Part shown: one piece after another, positions 39,363-49,828 of the stretch
Layout: the number at the start of each line of letters is the position of its first letter
How positions within the stretch are numbered: the stretch's first letter is position 1
DNA from: Verrucomicrobia bacterium S94
Lineage (GTDB): Bacteria > Verrucomicrobiota > Kiritimatiellia > Kiritimatiellales > Pontiellaceae
Reading direction: 5' to 3'
Assembly (NCBI GenBank): GCA_004299845.1
Contig: CP036201.1
Span: 2,480,001 to 2,544,000 of the forward strand
Length of the DNA stretch: 64,000 nt
Translations under genes and position numbers: made by a program
The notes under the pieces: model-generated
Databases searched by the model: none
What the model saw: only the letters and a program-made list of their open reading frames with translations
What the model was told of the DNA's origin: nothing

Positions 39363-40686
39363 GCTTATTCCCCATTTTCAATTGCCGTTTAATACACGGA
39401 ATTTCATCTGTTGCGTGATGTGAAACATACAGCAGCGTCGTTTCGCTGTTTTCTCCGATATAGTTAATCAGATTCAGAACCATCCGTCGGTTGACTTCAT
39501 CCAGCCCCTGGCAGGGCTCATCCAGAATCAGCAGCTCCGGCCGCTTGATCATCGCCCGCGCAATCAACACCAGCCGCTGCTCGCCATACGACAGCCGCCG
39601 CAGCGGCTGGTCCATCTTACGCCCAAGATCCAGCAGATTAATCCACTCCTTTGCACAGCGGATTTCATGCAGCGACGGCTGACAGTAAACACCGATCGAA
39701 TCGTGCAGCCCCGAAATCACCACATTCAGGATCGAGGTCGAAACCCGGTAATTCACCTGCACCGCCGACGAAACATGACCGATATGTTTTTTAATATCCC
39801 ACACGCTCTCACCCGAGCCTCGCTGAATTCCAAACACCCGGATATCGTTGGCATACAACTGCGGCAGATCCCCGCTCACCATTTCCAGCAGCGTCGTTTT
39901 ACCACAGCCGTTCGGCCCGGAAATCTGCCAGTGCTCGCCGCGTTCCACCCGCCAGTCCAATCCCTGAAAAACAACATTTCCACCATAGGCCACCTGCGCA
40001 TGCTTCACCTCGATTAAAGGCTCCCCCGAATCAATCTTCAGCCGTTCCCGCTCCGGCGGTTCCGGCAGCACAGCCGGCAGCTCATTCATTTTGAAAAACC
40101 GTTCCAGCTCCTCCCCGGCCTCCACCCGGCCCACCTGCCCCGACTCATCAATGAGAAAGAGGGCTTTAATTGCAGCAGGAACTTCATCCACCCGGTTCAA
40201 CAGCACAACAACCTGAAGCCCCTCATCCACTAATTCTTCCAGCAAAGCTGACAGTTCAGATTGAGAGACCGCATCCAGCCCTTCGAAAGGCTCATCCAAT
40301 ATCAGGCGTCGGGGCTCCGAAGCAAGTACCCGGCAAATCTGCGCTTTCCTGAACTCTCCTGTTGAAAGAAACTTCAGCCCGCGCGCCAGAATCGAATCCA
40401 TTCCAAAACGCGAAAACCGGCGTTTCAGCTCAGGAGTCACTGCACCGCCTTCCGAAACAAAATCCAGCACCGATCGCCCCGGATCCGGACGATTCATAAA
40501 ATCCGAATCATCATTCCGTCGCTCTTCCTCAATTACCGCAATCTGCTGCTCCAGAGAAACCAGCGCACACGGCACTTCCGAGGTCCGGAAAATCTCTTCC
40601 GCCAGCAGACTCTTGCCCGATCCATTTGTTCCGAGAATCACACACGACGAACCTGTTTTCAAAACCTGTTGAATTTCTTCGATCAT
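39346..40686 (-). CDS. ModF-like tandem ABC ATPase
   Basis: Protein of 446 residues with two ABC nucleotide-binding domains in one chain and no membrane part, like ModF of the molybdate locus. Walker A motifs are GTNGSGKSL (19-27) and GPNGCGKTT (about 265); Walker B motifs are RRLILDEPFEGLD and LLILDEPCQGLDE; the second signature is LSYGEQRL. No mod transport gene is nearby, so the link to molybdate is by similarity only. Confidence 0.85.
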   Translation of the reverse strand: MIEEIQQVLKTGSSCVILGTNGSGKSLLAEEIFRTSEVPCALVSLEQQIAVIEEERRNDDSDFMNRPDPGRSVLDFVSEGGAVTPELKRRFSRFGMDSILARGLKFLSTGEFRKAQICRVLASEPRRLILDEPFEGLDAVSQSELSALLEELVDEGLQVVVLLNRVDEVPAAIKALFLIDESGQVGRVEAGEELERFFKMNELPAVLPEPPERERLKIDSGEPLIEVKHAQVAYGGNVVFQGLDWRVERGEHWQISGPNGCGKTTLLEMVSGDLPQLYANDIRVFGIQRGSGESVWDIKKHIGHVSSAVQVNYRVSTSILNVVISGLHDSIGVYCQPSLHEIRCAKEWINLLDLGRKMDQPLRRLSYGEQRLVLIARAMIKRPELLILDEPCQGLDEVNRRMVLNLINYIGENSETTLLYVSHHATDEIPCIKRQLKMGNKHAEHA

Positions 40687-40711
40687 AATAAAACGGAGGG
40701 CGAAACAGCCC

Positions 40712-43528
40712 TTAAAGCAATTCCTTCAGATACTGCCCGGTAAAGGACTCCTCGCATTTAGCGACCTTTTCCGGCGGACCGGAAACAACGACCTTTCCGC
40801 CGTTCACCCCGCCACCCGGGCCCATATCCACAATATAATCTGCGCGTTTAATCATATCGAGATTGTGTTCAATCACAATGACGGTATTGCCCTCATCACG
40901 CAGACGTTCCAGCACTTCAAGCAGTTTATGAACATCCGCAAAATGCAGACCGGTCGTCGGCTCGTCCAGAATATAAACCGTCTGGCCTGTAGAGCGCTTA
41001 CTCAGTTCTGTCGAAAGTTTTACCCGCTGTGCCTCACCGCCTGAAAGTGTTGTAGCCGGCTGACCCAGCTTCAGATAGCCCAGCCCCACATCGCACAGCG
41101 TCTTCATCTTCCGCTGAATTTTCGGCACCGCATCAAAAAAGTCCAGCGCCTCATTGATCGTCATATCCAGCACATCGGCAATGCTTTTTCCTTTGTAATG
41201 AACCTCCAGCGTCTCCTTGTTGTACCGTTTCTCGTTGCACTGTTCACACGGTACATACACATCCGGCAGGAAATGCATCTCGATCTTCAGAATACCATCG
41301 CCCTTGCACCGCTCGCAGCGACCGCCTTTGACATTAAAACTGAAACGCCCCGGTTTGTAACCGCGCATTTTCGACGCCGGCAACGTGGCAAACAGATCGC
41401 GGATATCCGTAAATGCGCCGGTATAAGTAGCCGGGTTCGACCGCGGCGTCCGGCCGATCGGTGACTGATCGATCACAATCATCTTATCCACAAATTCAAG
41501 ACCTTTGATTTCCCGGTGCTTTCCCGGGAGCGCTTTGGACCCGTTAAAATGACGTGCCAGCGCACGTTTCAGCGTGTAATCAGTCAGCGTACTTTTCCCG
41601 CTGCCCGAAACCCCGGTCACACAGGTGAACAATCCCAGCGGAAATTTCACATTCACCTTTTTCAGGTTGTTCGCCTCCGCCCCCTTCAGTTCAATCCAGC
41701 CCTTGTACGGCTTCGTCCGTTTTTCCGGCACCTCCACCTTCAGCTCTTCACGGAGATATTTCGCCGTCAGCGTATCTGCCCTCATCAGCTTATCGGTCCG
41801 GCCCGCAAACACCACCTCGCCGCCATGCCGTCCGGCAGCCGGCCCCATATCAACCACATAATCCGCCGTACGGATGGTCTGCTCATCGTGCTCCACCACA
41901 ATGACCGTATTGCCCAGATCTCGCAGTCCCTGCAACGTATGAATCAGCCGGTCATTATCCTTCTGATGCAGCCCGATGCTCGGCTCATCCAGCACATAAA
42001 CCACGCCCACCAGCCCCGCACCGATCTGCGTTGCCAGCCGGATGCGCTGCGCCTCCCCGCCGGAAAGCGTTCCGCTTTCACGGTCGAGGTTCAGATAATC
42101 CAGCCCCACATTCACCATAAAACCGAGGCGCGAACGGATCTCTTTCAGGATTTCCTTCGTGATGACCTCTTCCTGCTTCGTCAGTTCCAGCGAATCAAAG
42201 AACTTCTGAGCATCCAGTACGGAATCGGAAATAATCTCGCGGATATTCCGCCCGTTCATCCGGCAGGCCAGCACTTCCGGCCGCAGCCGCGCGCCGTTGC
42301 AGTCCGGGCAGACCCTACGGGTCATATAGCCGCGCAGCCAGTGGCTCATGGCTTCGCTCTCATTATTCTCCACCCGCTCGTTCAGCATGTCAAACACGCC
42401 GCGAAACGGCTTCCTGATCAGACGACGGCGCATATAATATTCAATCGGTTCATCGCCCGTACCGTGGAAAATCTGCTGCTGCACCTTTTTCGGCAGTTCA
42501 TTAAACGGCGTCGCCGGATCAATCCCGTTTTTAGCCGCCACCGCCTGCAGCAGTTTTTTATGATAAATAATCATCCGCCGACCGCCGTAGCGCCACGGAT
42601 GCACACACGACTCCAGCGCCATCGTCCTGTCCGGTACCACCTGATCTTCATCAAAAACCATCTGCGTCCCCAGACCGTGACACGTCGGACAGGCACCATA
42701 AGGACTGTTAAACGAAAAATGCCGCGCCTCAAGCTTGTCGAAACTGATGCCGCAATCAAGGCAGGCATTGTGTTCCGAAAACATCCGTTCCTCCCAGTTT
42801 CCATCCTCTTTGGCAATCAGCACGGTCACCAGTCCGCCCGCCTCACCCAGCGCCAGCTCCACCGAATCCGTCATACGACTGCGGATATCACCGGTAATCG
42901 CCAGACGGTCCACCACCGCTTCTATGGTGTGTTTATAAGTCTTCTTCAGCTTCGGGACGTTTTCGATTTCATAGGTTTCCCCATCCACGCGGGCCCGCAC
43001 AAAACCCTGTTTTCGCATCGTTTCATATACCTCGACATGCTCGCCTTTGCGACCACGCACATACGGCGCAAGAATCATCAGCTTCGTCTTCTTCGGCAGC
43101 AGCATCAGCTGTTCGACAATCTCTTCCGCACTCTGACTCGTCACCGGCTTACCGCATTTATAGCAGTGCGGTTTTCCGATGCTCGCAAACAGCAGGCGCA
43201 GATAGTCATAAATTTCGGTCGTCGTAGCGACAATCGATCGCGGGTTCGCACCGGCCGTGCGCTGTTCAATGGAAACCGCCGGAGAAAGCCCTTCAATATA
43301 ATCCACATCCGGTTTCTGCATCTGCCCCAGAAACTGGCGCGCGTAGGCGGACAGGCTTTCCACATATTTGCGCTGTCCTTCGGCATAAATCGTATCAAAA
43401 GCCAGCGACGATTTACCCGATCCGCTCAGTCCCGTCACCACGGTAAGCTCATCACGCGGAATCTTCACATGCACATCCTTCAGGTTGTGCTCCCGCGCGC
43501 CCGCTACATTGATCCATTGTTTCGCCAT
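40712..43528 (-). CDS. uvrA: excinuclease ABC subunit A
   Basis: Damage-recognition ATPase of nucleotide excision repair, 938 residues, normal family length. Two ABC modules (GLSGSGKSS near residue 33, GVSGSGKST near 645) with LSGGEAQR signatures, and zinc modules CYKCGKP-, CLDCGISF...CPTCHGLG and CERCKGDG...CEQCNEK. The C-terminal glycine-rich stretch [13 protein letters not shown] is present. It is probably a single gene; 26 bases separate it from the ModF-like gene downstream. Confidence 0.98.
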   Translation of the reverse strand: MAKQWINVAGAREHNLKDVHVKIPRDELTVVTGLSGSGKSSLAFDTIYAEGQRKYVESLSAYARQFLGQMQKPDVDYIEGLSPAVSIEQRTAGANPRSIVATTTEIYDYLRLLFASIGKPHCYKCGKPVTSQSAEEIVEQLMLLPKKTKLMILAPYVRGRKGEHVEVYETMRKQGFVRARVDGETYEIENVPKLKKTYKHTIEAVVDRLAITGDIRSRMTDSVELALGEAGGLVTVLIAKEDGNWEERMFSEHNACLDCGISFDKLEARHFSFNSPYGACPTCHGLGTQMVFDEDQVVPDRTMALESCVHPWRYGGRRMIIYHKKLLQAVAAKNGIDPATPFNELPKKVQQQIFHGTGDEPIEYYMRRRLIRKPFRGVFDMLNERVENNESEAMSHWLRGYMTRRVCPDCNGARLRPEVLACRMNGRNIREIISDSVLDAQKFFDSLELTKQEEVITKEILKEIRSRLGFMVNVGLDYLNLDRESGTLSGGEAQRIRLATQIGAGLVGVVYVLDEPSIGLHQKDNDRLIHTLQGLRDLGNTVIVVEHDEQTIRTADYVVDMGPAAGRHGGEVVFAGRTDKLMRADTLTAKYLREELKVEVPEKRTKPYKGWIELKGAEANNLKKVNVKFPLGLFTCVTGVSGSGKSTLTDYTLKRALARHFNGSKALPGKHREIKGLEFVDKMIVIDQSPIGRTPRSNPATYTGAFTDIRDLFATLPASKMRGYKPGRFSFNVKGGRCERCKGDGILKIEMHFLPDVYVPCEQCNEKRYNKETLEVHYKGKSIADVLDMTINEALDFFDAVPKIQRKMKTLCDVGLGYLKLGQPATTLSGGEAQRVKLSTELSKRSTGQTVYILDEPTTGLHFADVHKLLEVLERLRDEGNTVIVIEHNLDMIKRADYIVDMGPGGGVNGGKVVVSGPPEKVAKCEESFTGQYLKELL

Positions 43529-43615
43529 ATTTCTTTCCTCAAACCCAGTTGAAGCTGAAAACGGTGTATCCGCCCGTTCTTCACCGGAACAACGAAGCGG
43601 CCTCCTTCGTTTACA

Positions 43616-43876
43616 CTAAAGATCCTTTTTCCCGCGATAGGTAAACAGATCCTCCCAGGTATAGGATTCCGGCGCGCTGTAGATATTCAGCGTATCGAGA
43701 ATCTTCTGCTGCATATGCATCGTCAGCCGGCGTCCTTTCCGGCCCTTCTGGATCTGCTTATGGTTAATAAATCCCGGCGGCGCAATCGAAACCAGATCGT
43801 TGTTCTTAATACCCTTTTCGGTCATCAACGCATCCAGCGGCTGGGTCCCGACATTCATTTCCAGTTCTTCACTCAT
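43616..43876 (-). CDS. small conserved protein downstream of dus
   Basis: Protein of 86 residues. It has the look of a helix-turn-helix DNA-binding protein: [21 protein letters not shown] and [20 protein letters not shown], with a basic GRKGRR centre. The name of the family is not known to me. ATG 43876 follows AAGGATAAG and starts 8 bases after the dus stop, so the two form an operon. It may be a regulator or an accessory RNA-binding protein. Confidence 0.7.
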   Translation of the reverse strand: MSEELEMNVGTQPLDALMTEKGIKNNDLVSIAPPGFINHKQIQKGRKGRRLTMHMQQKILDTLNIYSAPESYTWEDLFTYRGKKDL

Positions 43877-43884
43877 TCTTATCC

Positions 43885-44937
43885 TTAACGTGCCTCGCAC
43901 GATTTATTCTTTTCAACCAGTCTATCGACTTCTTCCATGATCGCCTTGACGGTCATAAGGCTCGCAAGCTTCATCAGCAACTGCTTCTTATCAAACATCC
44001 CCTTCACATAATAGGGAATATGGGTACGGAACTGAATACAGGCCGCCTCTTCAGCCGTATAACGCTTCGCCCTTGCAGTCATTTCCTGCTTTTGTTCATT
44101 CAGTTCCACCAGCCGCCGCAAATGCTCCGCCATCATTTCCCGCTTTTCCCGGAGCCGGTTCGAAACAGACAACACATCGGTACCGGCCACCTTCAGTGGT
44201 CCCCGCTGCATTTCGTTGAAAATCCACGGATTCCCGATCGCCCCGCGCCCGATCATTACGCCGTCTACTCCGGAGATTTCCACCATTCGTTCAGCATCTT
44301 CCAGATACTGAACGCCGCCGTTTCCCAACACCGGAATCTTCAGCAGCTGCTTCATTTCGCCCAACTTTTCAAAATCCGGCTCTCCGCCGTGAAAATGTTT
44401 GGCCAGCCGCGCATGCACGGCAATCATATCCGCCCCGTTTTCCTCCACCACCCGGGCGATTTCAAGATGATCTGCCGTATCGTGGTTGAAACCGATCCGC
44501 GTCTTCACCGACAGCGGCAGCGAGACCGCCTTACGAACACTGGAAATCATCTTTCCGAGGCTCGGAAGATCCTTCAGCAACGCCGCTCCCGCGCCGCGCG
44601 ATACCACCTTTTTCACCGGACAGCCGCAGTTCAGATCAATCCAGTCAAACTGCCCGGTCTGCTCCACATATCGCGCCGCCTCGGCCATCGCTTCCGGATC
44701 GCGCCCGAAAATATGTCCGGCAACGGGATGTTCATCACCCGCAGTTTTCAGTACAGCAAACGTATGCTGCGAATCACGCCGAATACCCTCGGCGCTCGTC
44801 AGCTCCGTATACACCGCACCAGCCCCCTGCTCCAGGCAGAGCGTGCGCATCGCCGCATCCGTATACCCCGCCATCGGGGCGAGTACCACGGGAAAATCAA
44901 TCGTAACAGAGCCAAAGTGGAGAGGTTTTAAATTCAT
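43885..44937 (-). CDS. tRNA-dihydrouridine synthase, DusB-like
   Basis: FMN enzyme of about 350 residues. Motifs: VVLAPMAGYTDAAMR, DLNCGCPVKKVVSRGAGAALL with catalytic cysteine in GCP, VKTRIGF, AVHARLAKHFHGG and LGNGGVQYLEDA...MIGRGAIGNPWIF. ATG 44937 starts the barrel at the usual place; the upstream frame to 45030 is unlike the family. The segment after residue 310 resembles the tRNA-binding helical domain. Two different Dus enzymes in the window should modify different D-loop positions. Confidence 0.93.
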   Translation of the reverse strand: MNLKPLHFGSVTIDFPVVLAPMAGYTDAAMRTLCLEQGAGAVYTELTSAEGIRRDSQHTFAVLKTAGDEHPVAGHIFGRDPEAMAEAARYVEQTGQFDWIDLNCGCPVKKVVSRGAGAALLKDLPSLGKMISSVRKAVSLPLSVKTRIGFNHDTADHLEIARVVEENGADMIAVHARLAKHFHGGEPDFEKLGEMKQLLKIPVLGNGGVQYLEDAERMVEISGVDGVMIGRGAIGNPWIFNEMQRGPLKVAGTDVLSVSNRLREKREMMAEHLRRLVELNEQKQEMTARAKRYTAEEAACIQFRTHIPYYVKGMFDKKQLLMKLASLMTVKAIMEEVDRLVEKNKSCEAR

Positions 44938-45047
44938 CGGGCAGGAAATATTTCTCAGACGTTCAAATTTGTAAACTGTGAACGAAATTATAATCGGAAT
45001 CCGATCCGCAAACCGCTTAAATAGATGCAATTTTCAAGGAGAAGTTC

Positions 45048-45710
45048 ATGGGCGGAGCCATTATTGCAGTAATCTGTATTATCGGAGCGGTTATCTGGGG
45101 TATTTGTGCCGGAAAAAAACGGCGCGACGGCATGACGCTGCTGGCCGAAGAACTCGGGCTTGATTGCCATCATGAGCGGAATTATCAACTGGCCGATCGC
45201 TACCGTTTTCCGGACAAACTGCGCCAGGGCTCCAATTGCTATGCCTGCAATATTCTATCCGGAAACTACCGTGACCATGAAATCGCGGCATTTAATTACC
45301 ACTACGAAACCTACTCCACCGATGCCGACGGGAAACGCCAAACCGATCACCACCACTTTTCTTTTTTCATCCTCACCCTTCCGAAATGCTTTCCGGAACT
45401 GACCATTGCCAAAGAGGACCTCTTTTCAAAAATCGCCCGGACCGTGAGCGATGAAGATATCGATTTTGAAAACCGCGAGTTTGCAAAGCAGTTTACGGTT
45501 CGTTGCACAGATAAAAAATTCGCCTACAATTTCTGCAACACACACATGATGGAATTTCTGCTCAGTCATCCCGACATCAATATTGAGCTCGATCAGAATC
45601 AGCTGGCGGTCGGCTACCACTCGCAACTGAAGGTTGAGGAAATCCGTCCCCGCCTCGACCATCTGATTGAAATCAGAAACCTGATGCCGGATGCGCTCTT
45701 CGCGGACTGA
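45048..45710 (+). CDS. membrane-anchored protein of unknown function
   Basis: Protein of 220 residues with one N-terminal helix (IIAVICIIGAVIWGICA) and a cytoplasmic alpha/beta part. The segment FENREFAKQFTVRCTDKKFA followed by MMEFLLSHPDINIELDQNQL resembles DUF3137-like proteins, in which an N-terminal anchor precedes such a domain; I am not certain of the family. Cysteines and histidines in the first 70 residues (LDCHHER, NCYACN) are notable. ATG 45048 follows AAGGAGAAG. Divergent from the dus operon. Confidence 0.65.
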   Translation: MGGAIIAVICIIGAVIWGICAGKKRRDGMTLLAEELGLDCHHERNYQLADRYRFPDKLRQGSNCYACNILSGNYRDHEIAAFNYHYETYSTDADGKRQTDHHHFSFFILTLPKCFPELTIAKEDLFSKIARTVSDEDIDFENREFAKQFTVRCTDKKFAYNFCNTHMMEFLLSHPDINIELDQNQLAVGYHSQLKVEEIRPRLDHLIEIRNLMPDALFAD

Positions 45711-45761
45711 TCCTGCCGTTCACGCCCTGCGGGAAACTTTAAACATAAATCTGGAGGACCT

Positions 45762-46487
45762 ATGATTGCACCACCGAAAGCCTATGAAAATATCTCATTT
45801 CTAAACTCGCCCTATTGCCGGCCCGTACGGTTGCAGCTCGAATACCTGCATCCGGAAGTGACGATGCAGGAACAGGGCGTCAAATCCACCATCGTTCTCT
45901 TCGGCAGCGCCCGCATTCCTTCTCCGGAAAAAGCCGGCGAATGCAAAAACGAAAAACTGGCGGCGCTGGCCCCCTACTACGAGGAAGCCCGTAAGCTGTC
46001 GCATCTGGTCAGCACCACCTGCCAGACCAACCATGATTGCGAATATGTAGTCATCACCGGCGGGGGCGGCGGTATTATGGAAGCGGGCAACCGCGGAGCG
46101 ATGGAAGCCGGCTGTAAATCGATCTCGCTGAATATCCAGCTGCCCTTCGAACAGGAGGCCAATCCCTATGTAACCCCCGAGCTGAACTTTGAGTTCCACT
46201 ATTTCCACATGCGCAAAATGCATTTTCTGCAACGCGCCAAAGCCGTGGTGATTTTTCCGGGCGGTTTCGGCACTTTCGATGAACTCTTTGAAGCGCTCAC
46301 TCTGATCCAGACCGGAAAAATCGACCCCATGCCGGTTATTCTCTTCGATTCCCGACATTGGAAAAAACTGGTCAACTGGGACTATCTGGCCGAGTGCGGC
46401 CTGATCAGTCCGAAAGACCTCGATATCATCACGTTCTGCGACAAGGCAGAAGAGGCCTGGGAAGTCATCACAGCGTTCTACGAATAG
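45762..46487 (+). CDS. LOG-family nucleotide phosphoribohydrolase-like protein
   Basis: Rossmann-like protein of 241 residues (TIGR00730/LOG family, once annotated as lysine decarboxylase). The defining PGGFGTFDEL motif and GGGGGIMEAGNRGAMEAG are both present. Family members cleave the base from nucleoside monophosphates, for example cytokinin precursors. It has an N-terminal extension of about 45 residues, typical of the larger bacterial subgroup. ATG 45762 follows GGAGGACCT. It is followed after 17 bases by the lipoprotein gene. Confidence 0.88.
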   Translation: MIAPPKAYENISFLNSPYCRPVRLQLEYLHPEVTMQEQGVKSTIVLFGSARIPSPEKAGECKNEKLAALAPYYEEARKLSHLVSTTCQTNHDCEYVVITGGGGGIMEAGNRGAMEAGCKSISLNIQLPFEQEANPYVTPELNFEFHYFHMRKMHFLQRAKAVVIFPGGFGTFDELFEALTLIQTGKIDPMPVILFDSRHWKKLVNWDYLAECGLISPKDLDIITFCDKAEEAWEVITAFYE

Positions 46488-46504
46488 CTGAAAGGAAAAA
46501 GATC

Positions 46505-47044
46505 ATGAAAAACACGATCATCCTGTTCACCGCATTGACCGCCTTCACCCTGCTCTCCGGCTGTAACATCGCCCGTTTTTCAGCCGCACAGCAGCATGCG
46601 GTAGGCCGGGAACTGCTCGACCTGCATGAAGCGCATACGAAGAGGATTATCAGTGATGCAGAATACACCCGGCTGAGAAACCGGGTTCTGGCATCCGTTC
46701 ACGACACAAACCTGCAACAGGAAGGAAACAACAAAACCATGATTCATGTCATTGCATTCATTAAAGTCAAACCGGAGCATCGGAAGGAGTTCATCCGTAT
46801 CTTCAAAGCCAACGTTCCGAACGTACGGGCAGAAGACGGTTGCATCCAGTACACCCTGACCACCGATACCGACAGCGGCATCGACATTCAGTCCAAAGAT
46901 CCGGACATCCTGACGGTCATCGAAAAATGGGCCTCCAGAGAGACGCTGCAGACGCATCTGGCGTCCCCTCATATGGAGCAGTACCGGAAAGATACCGAAG
47001 GCATGACCGAAGGACTCGACCTGCGTGTGCTTGAAGACGTCTGA
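46505..47044 (+). CDS. lipoprotein with SHOCT-like segment fused to ABM domain
   Basis: Protein of 179 residues. A lipoprotein signal ends in lipobox LLSGC (about residues 15-19); residues about 34-62 (ELLDLHEAHTKRIISDAEYT) look like a SHOCT module; residues about 80-175 form an antibiotic-biosynthesis-monooxygenase (ABM) domain: MIHVIAFIKVKPEHRKEFI, EDGCIQYTLTTDT, EKWASRETLQTHL. ABM proteins are normally small, soluble and cytoplasmic, so a lipid-anchored version is unusual. ATG 46505 follows AAAGGAAAA. An internal ATG at 46739 could start a free ABM protein. Confidence 0.75.
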   Translation: MKNTIILFTALTAFTLLSGCNIARFSAAQQHAVGRELLDLHEAHTKRIISDAEYTRLRNRVLASVHDTNLQQEGNNKTMIHVIAFIKVKPEHRKEFIRIFKANVPNVRAEDGCIQYTLTTDTDSGIDIQSKDPDILTVIEKWASRETLQTHLASPHMEQYRKDTEGMTEGLDLRVLEDV

Positions 47045-47063
47045 GCGCTGAGACAGACTGCCG

Positions 47064-47095
47064 AAACCGCTCCGGATTCCGGGGCGGTTTTTATT
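47064..47095 (+). terminator. intrinsic terminator after the ABM lipoprotein
   Basis: 12-bp stem AAACCGCTCCGG/CCGGGGCGGTTT (one wobble), loop ATT, then TTATTTT. It lies 19 bases past the stop and separates this operon from the convergent flippase gene. Confidence 0.85.
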
Positions 47096-48692
47096 TTACC
47101 AGAAACTGAAGTACCGTATTCAAACGCGGAATATCCAGTGCCTGGAAATCCTCCGTATCCTCCCTGCGAATCAGGCCCAGATAGCGGATACAAAGCACAA
47201 ACAGCAGCAGATAAACCAGACCGATAATGAACAGCTGCCCGATATTCAGCCACTGATTTTCCAGCCAGAGAAACAGTTTGATTTTATCGCTCAACAGATG
47301 CAGCAGCAAGGCCAGTGCCGTCAGGACGAAGGTGATACGGAAAAAAAAGGCGGTCGGAAAATAGAGACCACCCAATACGCGACGGATTACGATGGTCCGG
47401 AACGGAATGGTGCAGACAAATGTCCCCGCCACCGCACTGATTCCACCCCAGACCCCCAGCCGGAACTTTACAATCAGCAGCCAGTCGAGAAACAGATTGA
47501 CCACGATCTGAAGAATAAGCATGGGCACCATATGCAGCACTTTCTCTTTTGCTTTAATGGCGGCGGAAAGCGGCATGGAAAAAAGCGGCATCAGCAGCAC
47601 AATACAGAATACAGAAGCCAGTGCGCCCGCTTCATTCATCGTCCCTTTATACAGAATCCGATAGGCGTCCGGTGCATAGAACGCCCCCAAAATGCCCACC
47701 GGAAGCGCCAGCAGCATCAGTATTTTATAATAGGAGCTGATCAGACGGCCCAGACAGCTGCGGTCCCGCACATAAGCCTCCGCAAACGCCGAAGTGAAAA
47801 TCGGAAGCAATGCAAGGGGCAGGAATGTGATAACGGTGTACGGAAGCGTGTAACCGAGATCATAAACACCGGCCACTGTAGCCCCGCCGATGGCCGCAAT
47901 AAAAAACACCTCGGAGTATTTAAACATGACCATACGCAGAATCGTGCTGAGCATCACCGTGCCGGAAAAGGTCAGCGTGCGTCGCTTTCCGATGCCCGTT
48001 TCATCCGTATTCCAGGGCAATGTATGAACATGACGATACAGAAGTACCGCTCCGAAAGAATAGATGCAGATAATCGAAAGCATCTGCACAAAAAAAACCA
48101 CGCCCACCTCAGGGGAATGCCGCAGCCAGACAATAAGCAGTACCAGCCAGATCGCCCCATGCGTCATGGAAAGAAGGGCAACCGTACGCGTTTTGAAAAG
48201 CGAGGTAAAAACCGTGCCCACAAAATCTTTGAGCAACAGCAGGCCCGCCAGACCGCACGCGAGTGCCAGAAAGAATTCAAAATGCACCACATGTTCAGCC
48301 AGAAACAGACGCTGAAGCGGAATCCGCAGCAAAAGCAGAACCATGGAAACCACCACCACGGCAATACACTGTAACGCCGCTGTTTTCCAAATGAGATGCA
48401 ACAGCCCGCGACGATTTCTCCGTGCAGCGAGCTCCGGAATATACCGCATCAGTGCTGCACCCAGCCCGAGACTGCACATCACAACCATATACTGAGAGAT
48501 ATTGGTCATCAGGCTGTAGACGCCGTACTTCTCTTTGCCCAGACCGTTCACCGTAAGCATGCTGATACCGAAATAGACAAAAAACAGCACCAGCTTGCCC
48601 AGAATCATCCACGGAACACTGCCGACGGCTTCCCGCGAAAAAAAGCCCGGTTCCCGGGAATTTTTTCGCGCACTCTGGGCCTCACTATCCAT
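47091..48692 (-). CDS. MOP-superfamily polysaccharide flippase
   Basis: Polytopic membrane protein of 533 residues with about 14 hydrophobic helices, of the oligosaccharide flippase (Wzx/MurJ-like MOP) superfamily. The first segment (VPWMILGKLVLFFVYFGISM, then GKEKYGVYSLMTNIS) is typical. It would move a lipid-linked saccharide across the inner membrane; which one is unknown. Last gene of the parB-M48 peptidase-flippase run, 14 bases after the peptidase. Confidence 0.85.
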   Translation of the reverse strand: MDSEAQSARKNSREPGFFSREAVGSVPWMILGKLVLFFVYFGISMLTVNGLGKEKYGVYSLMTNISQYMVVMCSLGLGAALMRYIPELAARRNRRGLLHLIWKTAALQCIAVVVVSMVLLLLRIPLQRLFLAEHVVHFEFFLALACGLAGLLLLKDFVGTVFTSLFKTRTVALLSMTHGAIWLVLLIVWLRHSPEVGVVFFVQMLSIICIYSFGAVLLYRHVHTLPWNTDETGIGKRRTLTFSGTVMLSTILRMVMFKYSEVFFIAAIGGATVAGVYDLGYTLPYTVITFLPLALLPIFTSAFAEAYVRDRSCLGRLISSYYKILMLLALPVGILGAFYAPDAYRILYKGTMNEAGALASVFCIVLLMPLFSMPLSAAIKAKEKVLHMVPMLILQIVVNLFLDWLLIVKFRLGVWGGISAVAGTFVCTIPFRTIVIRRVLGGLYFPTAFFFRITFVLTALALLLHLLSDKIKLFLWLENQWLNIGQLFIIGLVYLLLFVLCIRYLGLIRREDTEDFQALDIPRLNTVLQFLVK

Positions 48693-48706
48693 ATTTCATG
48701 GCCGGG

Positions 48707-49825
48707 TCAGCCGTTGCGCGCCCGATCAATGCGCCGCCCCATCGAAGGATGACTGTGCAGTAGAAATTCAACCCAGGCCGCTGGCTCTTTATTCGCAAGA
48801 TTCTGATCGGCCAGTTTTTCAAGCGCGGAAACCAGCGGACCGGGCGCCCCCATCGTCGCCACCGCATAGGCATCAGCCGCAAATTCCCGACGCCGCGAAT
48901 GCATATTCGAAAACGGCATCGAAATGAGAGAAAAAACAAAAAGAGAGAAAATAAACACCGGCGCAGCCGCAATGTCATAGATTTCGCCCAGGTTCAACAG
49001 CCCGGTCAACCGGATCAGGCAGAAATTCGCCACAAAAAATCCCAGGAGCGCCAGCACGGACGCAGTAGCCATAAGACGCCAGGTATCCTTGTTTTTATAA
49101 TGACCGACTTCGTGGGCCAGAATGGCCAGAATTTCCTCTTTTGAATAGCCGCTCAACAGCGTATCCCCGAGAATAATGCGCTTGGTTTTCCCGAATCCGG
49201 CAAATGCAGCATTCGCCGTACTCGTTTTTTCCTCCAGCCCCCACTTAAAGACTCCGACCACTTTAATGCCCGCCTCTTCCATCATGCTCCGCACAGCATC
49301 GGTCAATTCCCCCTCTTCCAGGGGTTCGAACTTATGAAACAGCGGCATAATCAGCACCGGAGCCAACGTGGAAATCACCACGGAAAAAAGGATATAGAAT
49401 ACAGCGGAAGCAAGCCACCACCAGTCGGGAATCCACCGCAGCAGCGCATAAATAACCGAAAACAGCACCGCAGCCAGCAGCATATCAATGCACAGCGACT
49501 TCACAAAATCCGCCAGCCACTCGCCAAACGTTTCGTTCGACAATTCATAATGGTGCTCCAGCACATAGCCGCTGTAATAGGTGAACGGAAGCATGAAGGC
49601 CGAAAACCCAAAGACGGCAACGGCAGTATACACTGCATTTGTCACAAACCACAGCCCCTCACCGAACCGGGTCTCCAGCCCTGCCGCAAGTGCCGAGGAT
49701 GCCCCCGAAAACTGAAATGCGGCCAGCAGCACAATCATGACGATAATTTCGACGACAAAAAGACGGTTGTGGACGGCATCATATTCCTTGGCCATCGCTT
49801 CGCGGTTGTGTTGTTTTTCAGCCAT
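48707..49825 (-). CDS. M48 family metallopeptidase, Ste24-like
   Basis: Integral membrane zinc protease of 372 residues. The zinc motif HEVGH in ILAHEVGHYKNKDTW with a later glutamate in RRREFAADAYAV defines M48; the multi-helix N-terminus (about six helices) and the conserved TANAAFAGFGKTKRIILGDTLL block match the CAAX prenyl protease (Ste24) group. In bacteria such enzymes act in membrane-protein quality control. It starts 3 bases after parB. Confidence 0.9.
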   Translation of the reverse strand: MAEKQHNREAMAKEYDAVHNRLFVVEIIVMIVLLAAFQFSGASSALAAGLETRFGEGLWFVTNAVYTAVAVFGFSAFMLPFTYYSGYVLEHHYELSNETFGEWLADFVKSLCIDMLLAAVLFSVIYALLRWIPDWWWLASAVFYILFSVVISTLAPVLIMPLFHKFEPLEEGELTDAVRSMMEEAGIKVVGVFKWGLEEKTSTANAAFAGFGKTKRIILGDTLLSGYSKEEILAILAHEVGHYKNKDTWRLMATASVLALLGFFVANFCLIRLTGLLNLGEIYDIAAAPVFIFSLFVFSLISMPFSNMHSRRREFAADAYAVATMGAPGPLVSALEKLADQNLANKEPAAWVEFLLHSHPSMGRRIDRARNG

Positions 49826-49828
49826 AAC

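Noticed and set aside
41516-43552. 678-codon frame antisense to uvrA
   Set aside because: Product is a His/Arg-rich low-information sequence, a shadow of uvrA codon usage; uvrA has every family motif.
43560-43615. Hairpin AACGAAG/CTTCGTT near uvrA as a terminator
   Set aside because: A 7-bp stem is present but no T run follows on the minus strand.
47298-48374. 358-codon frame antisense to the flippase gene
   Set aside because: Polar, Gln/His/Arg-rich translation typical of the complement of membrane-protein codons; no domain or start signal.
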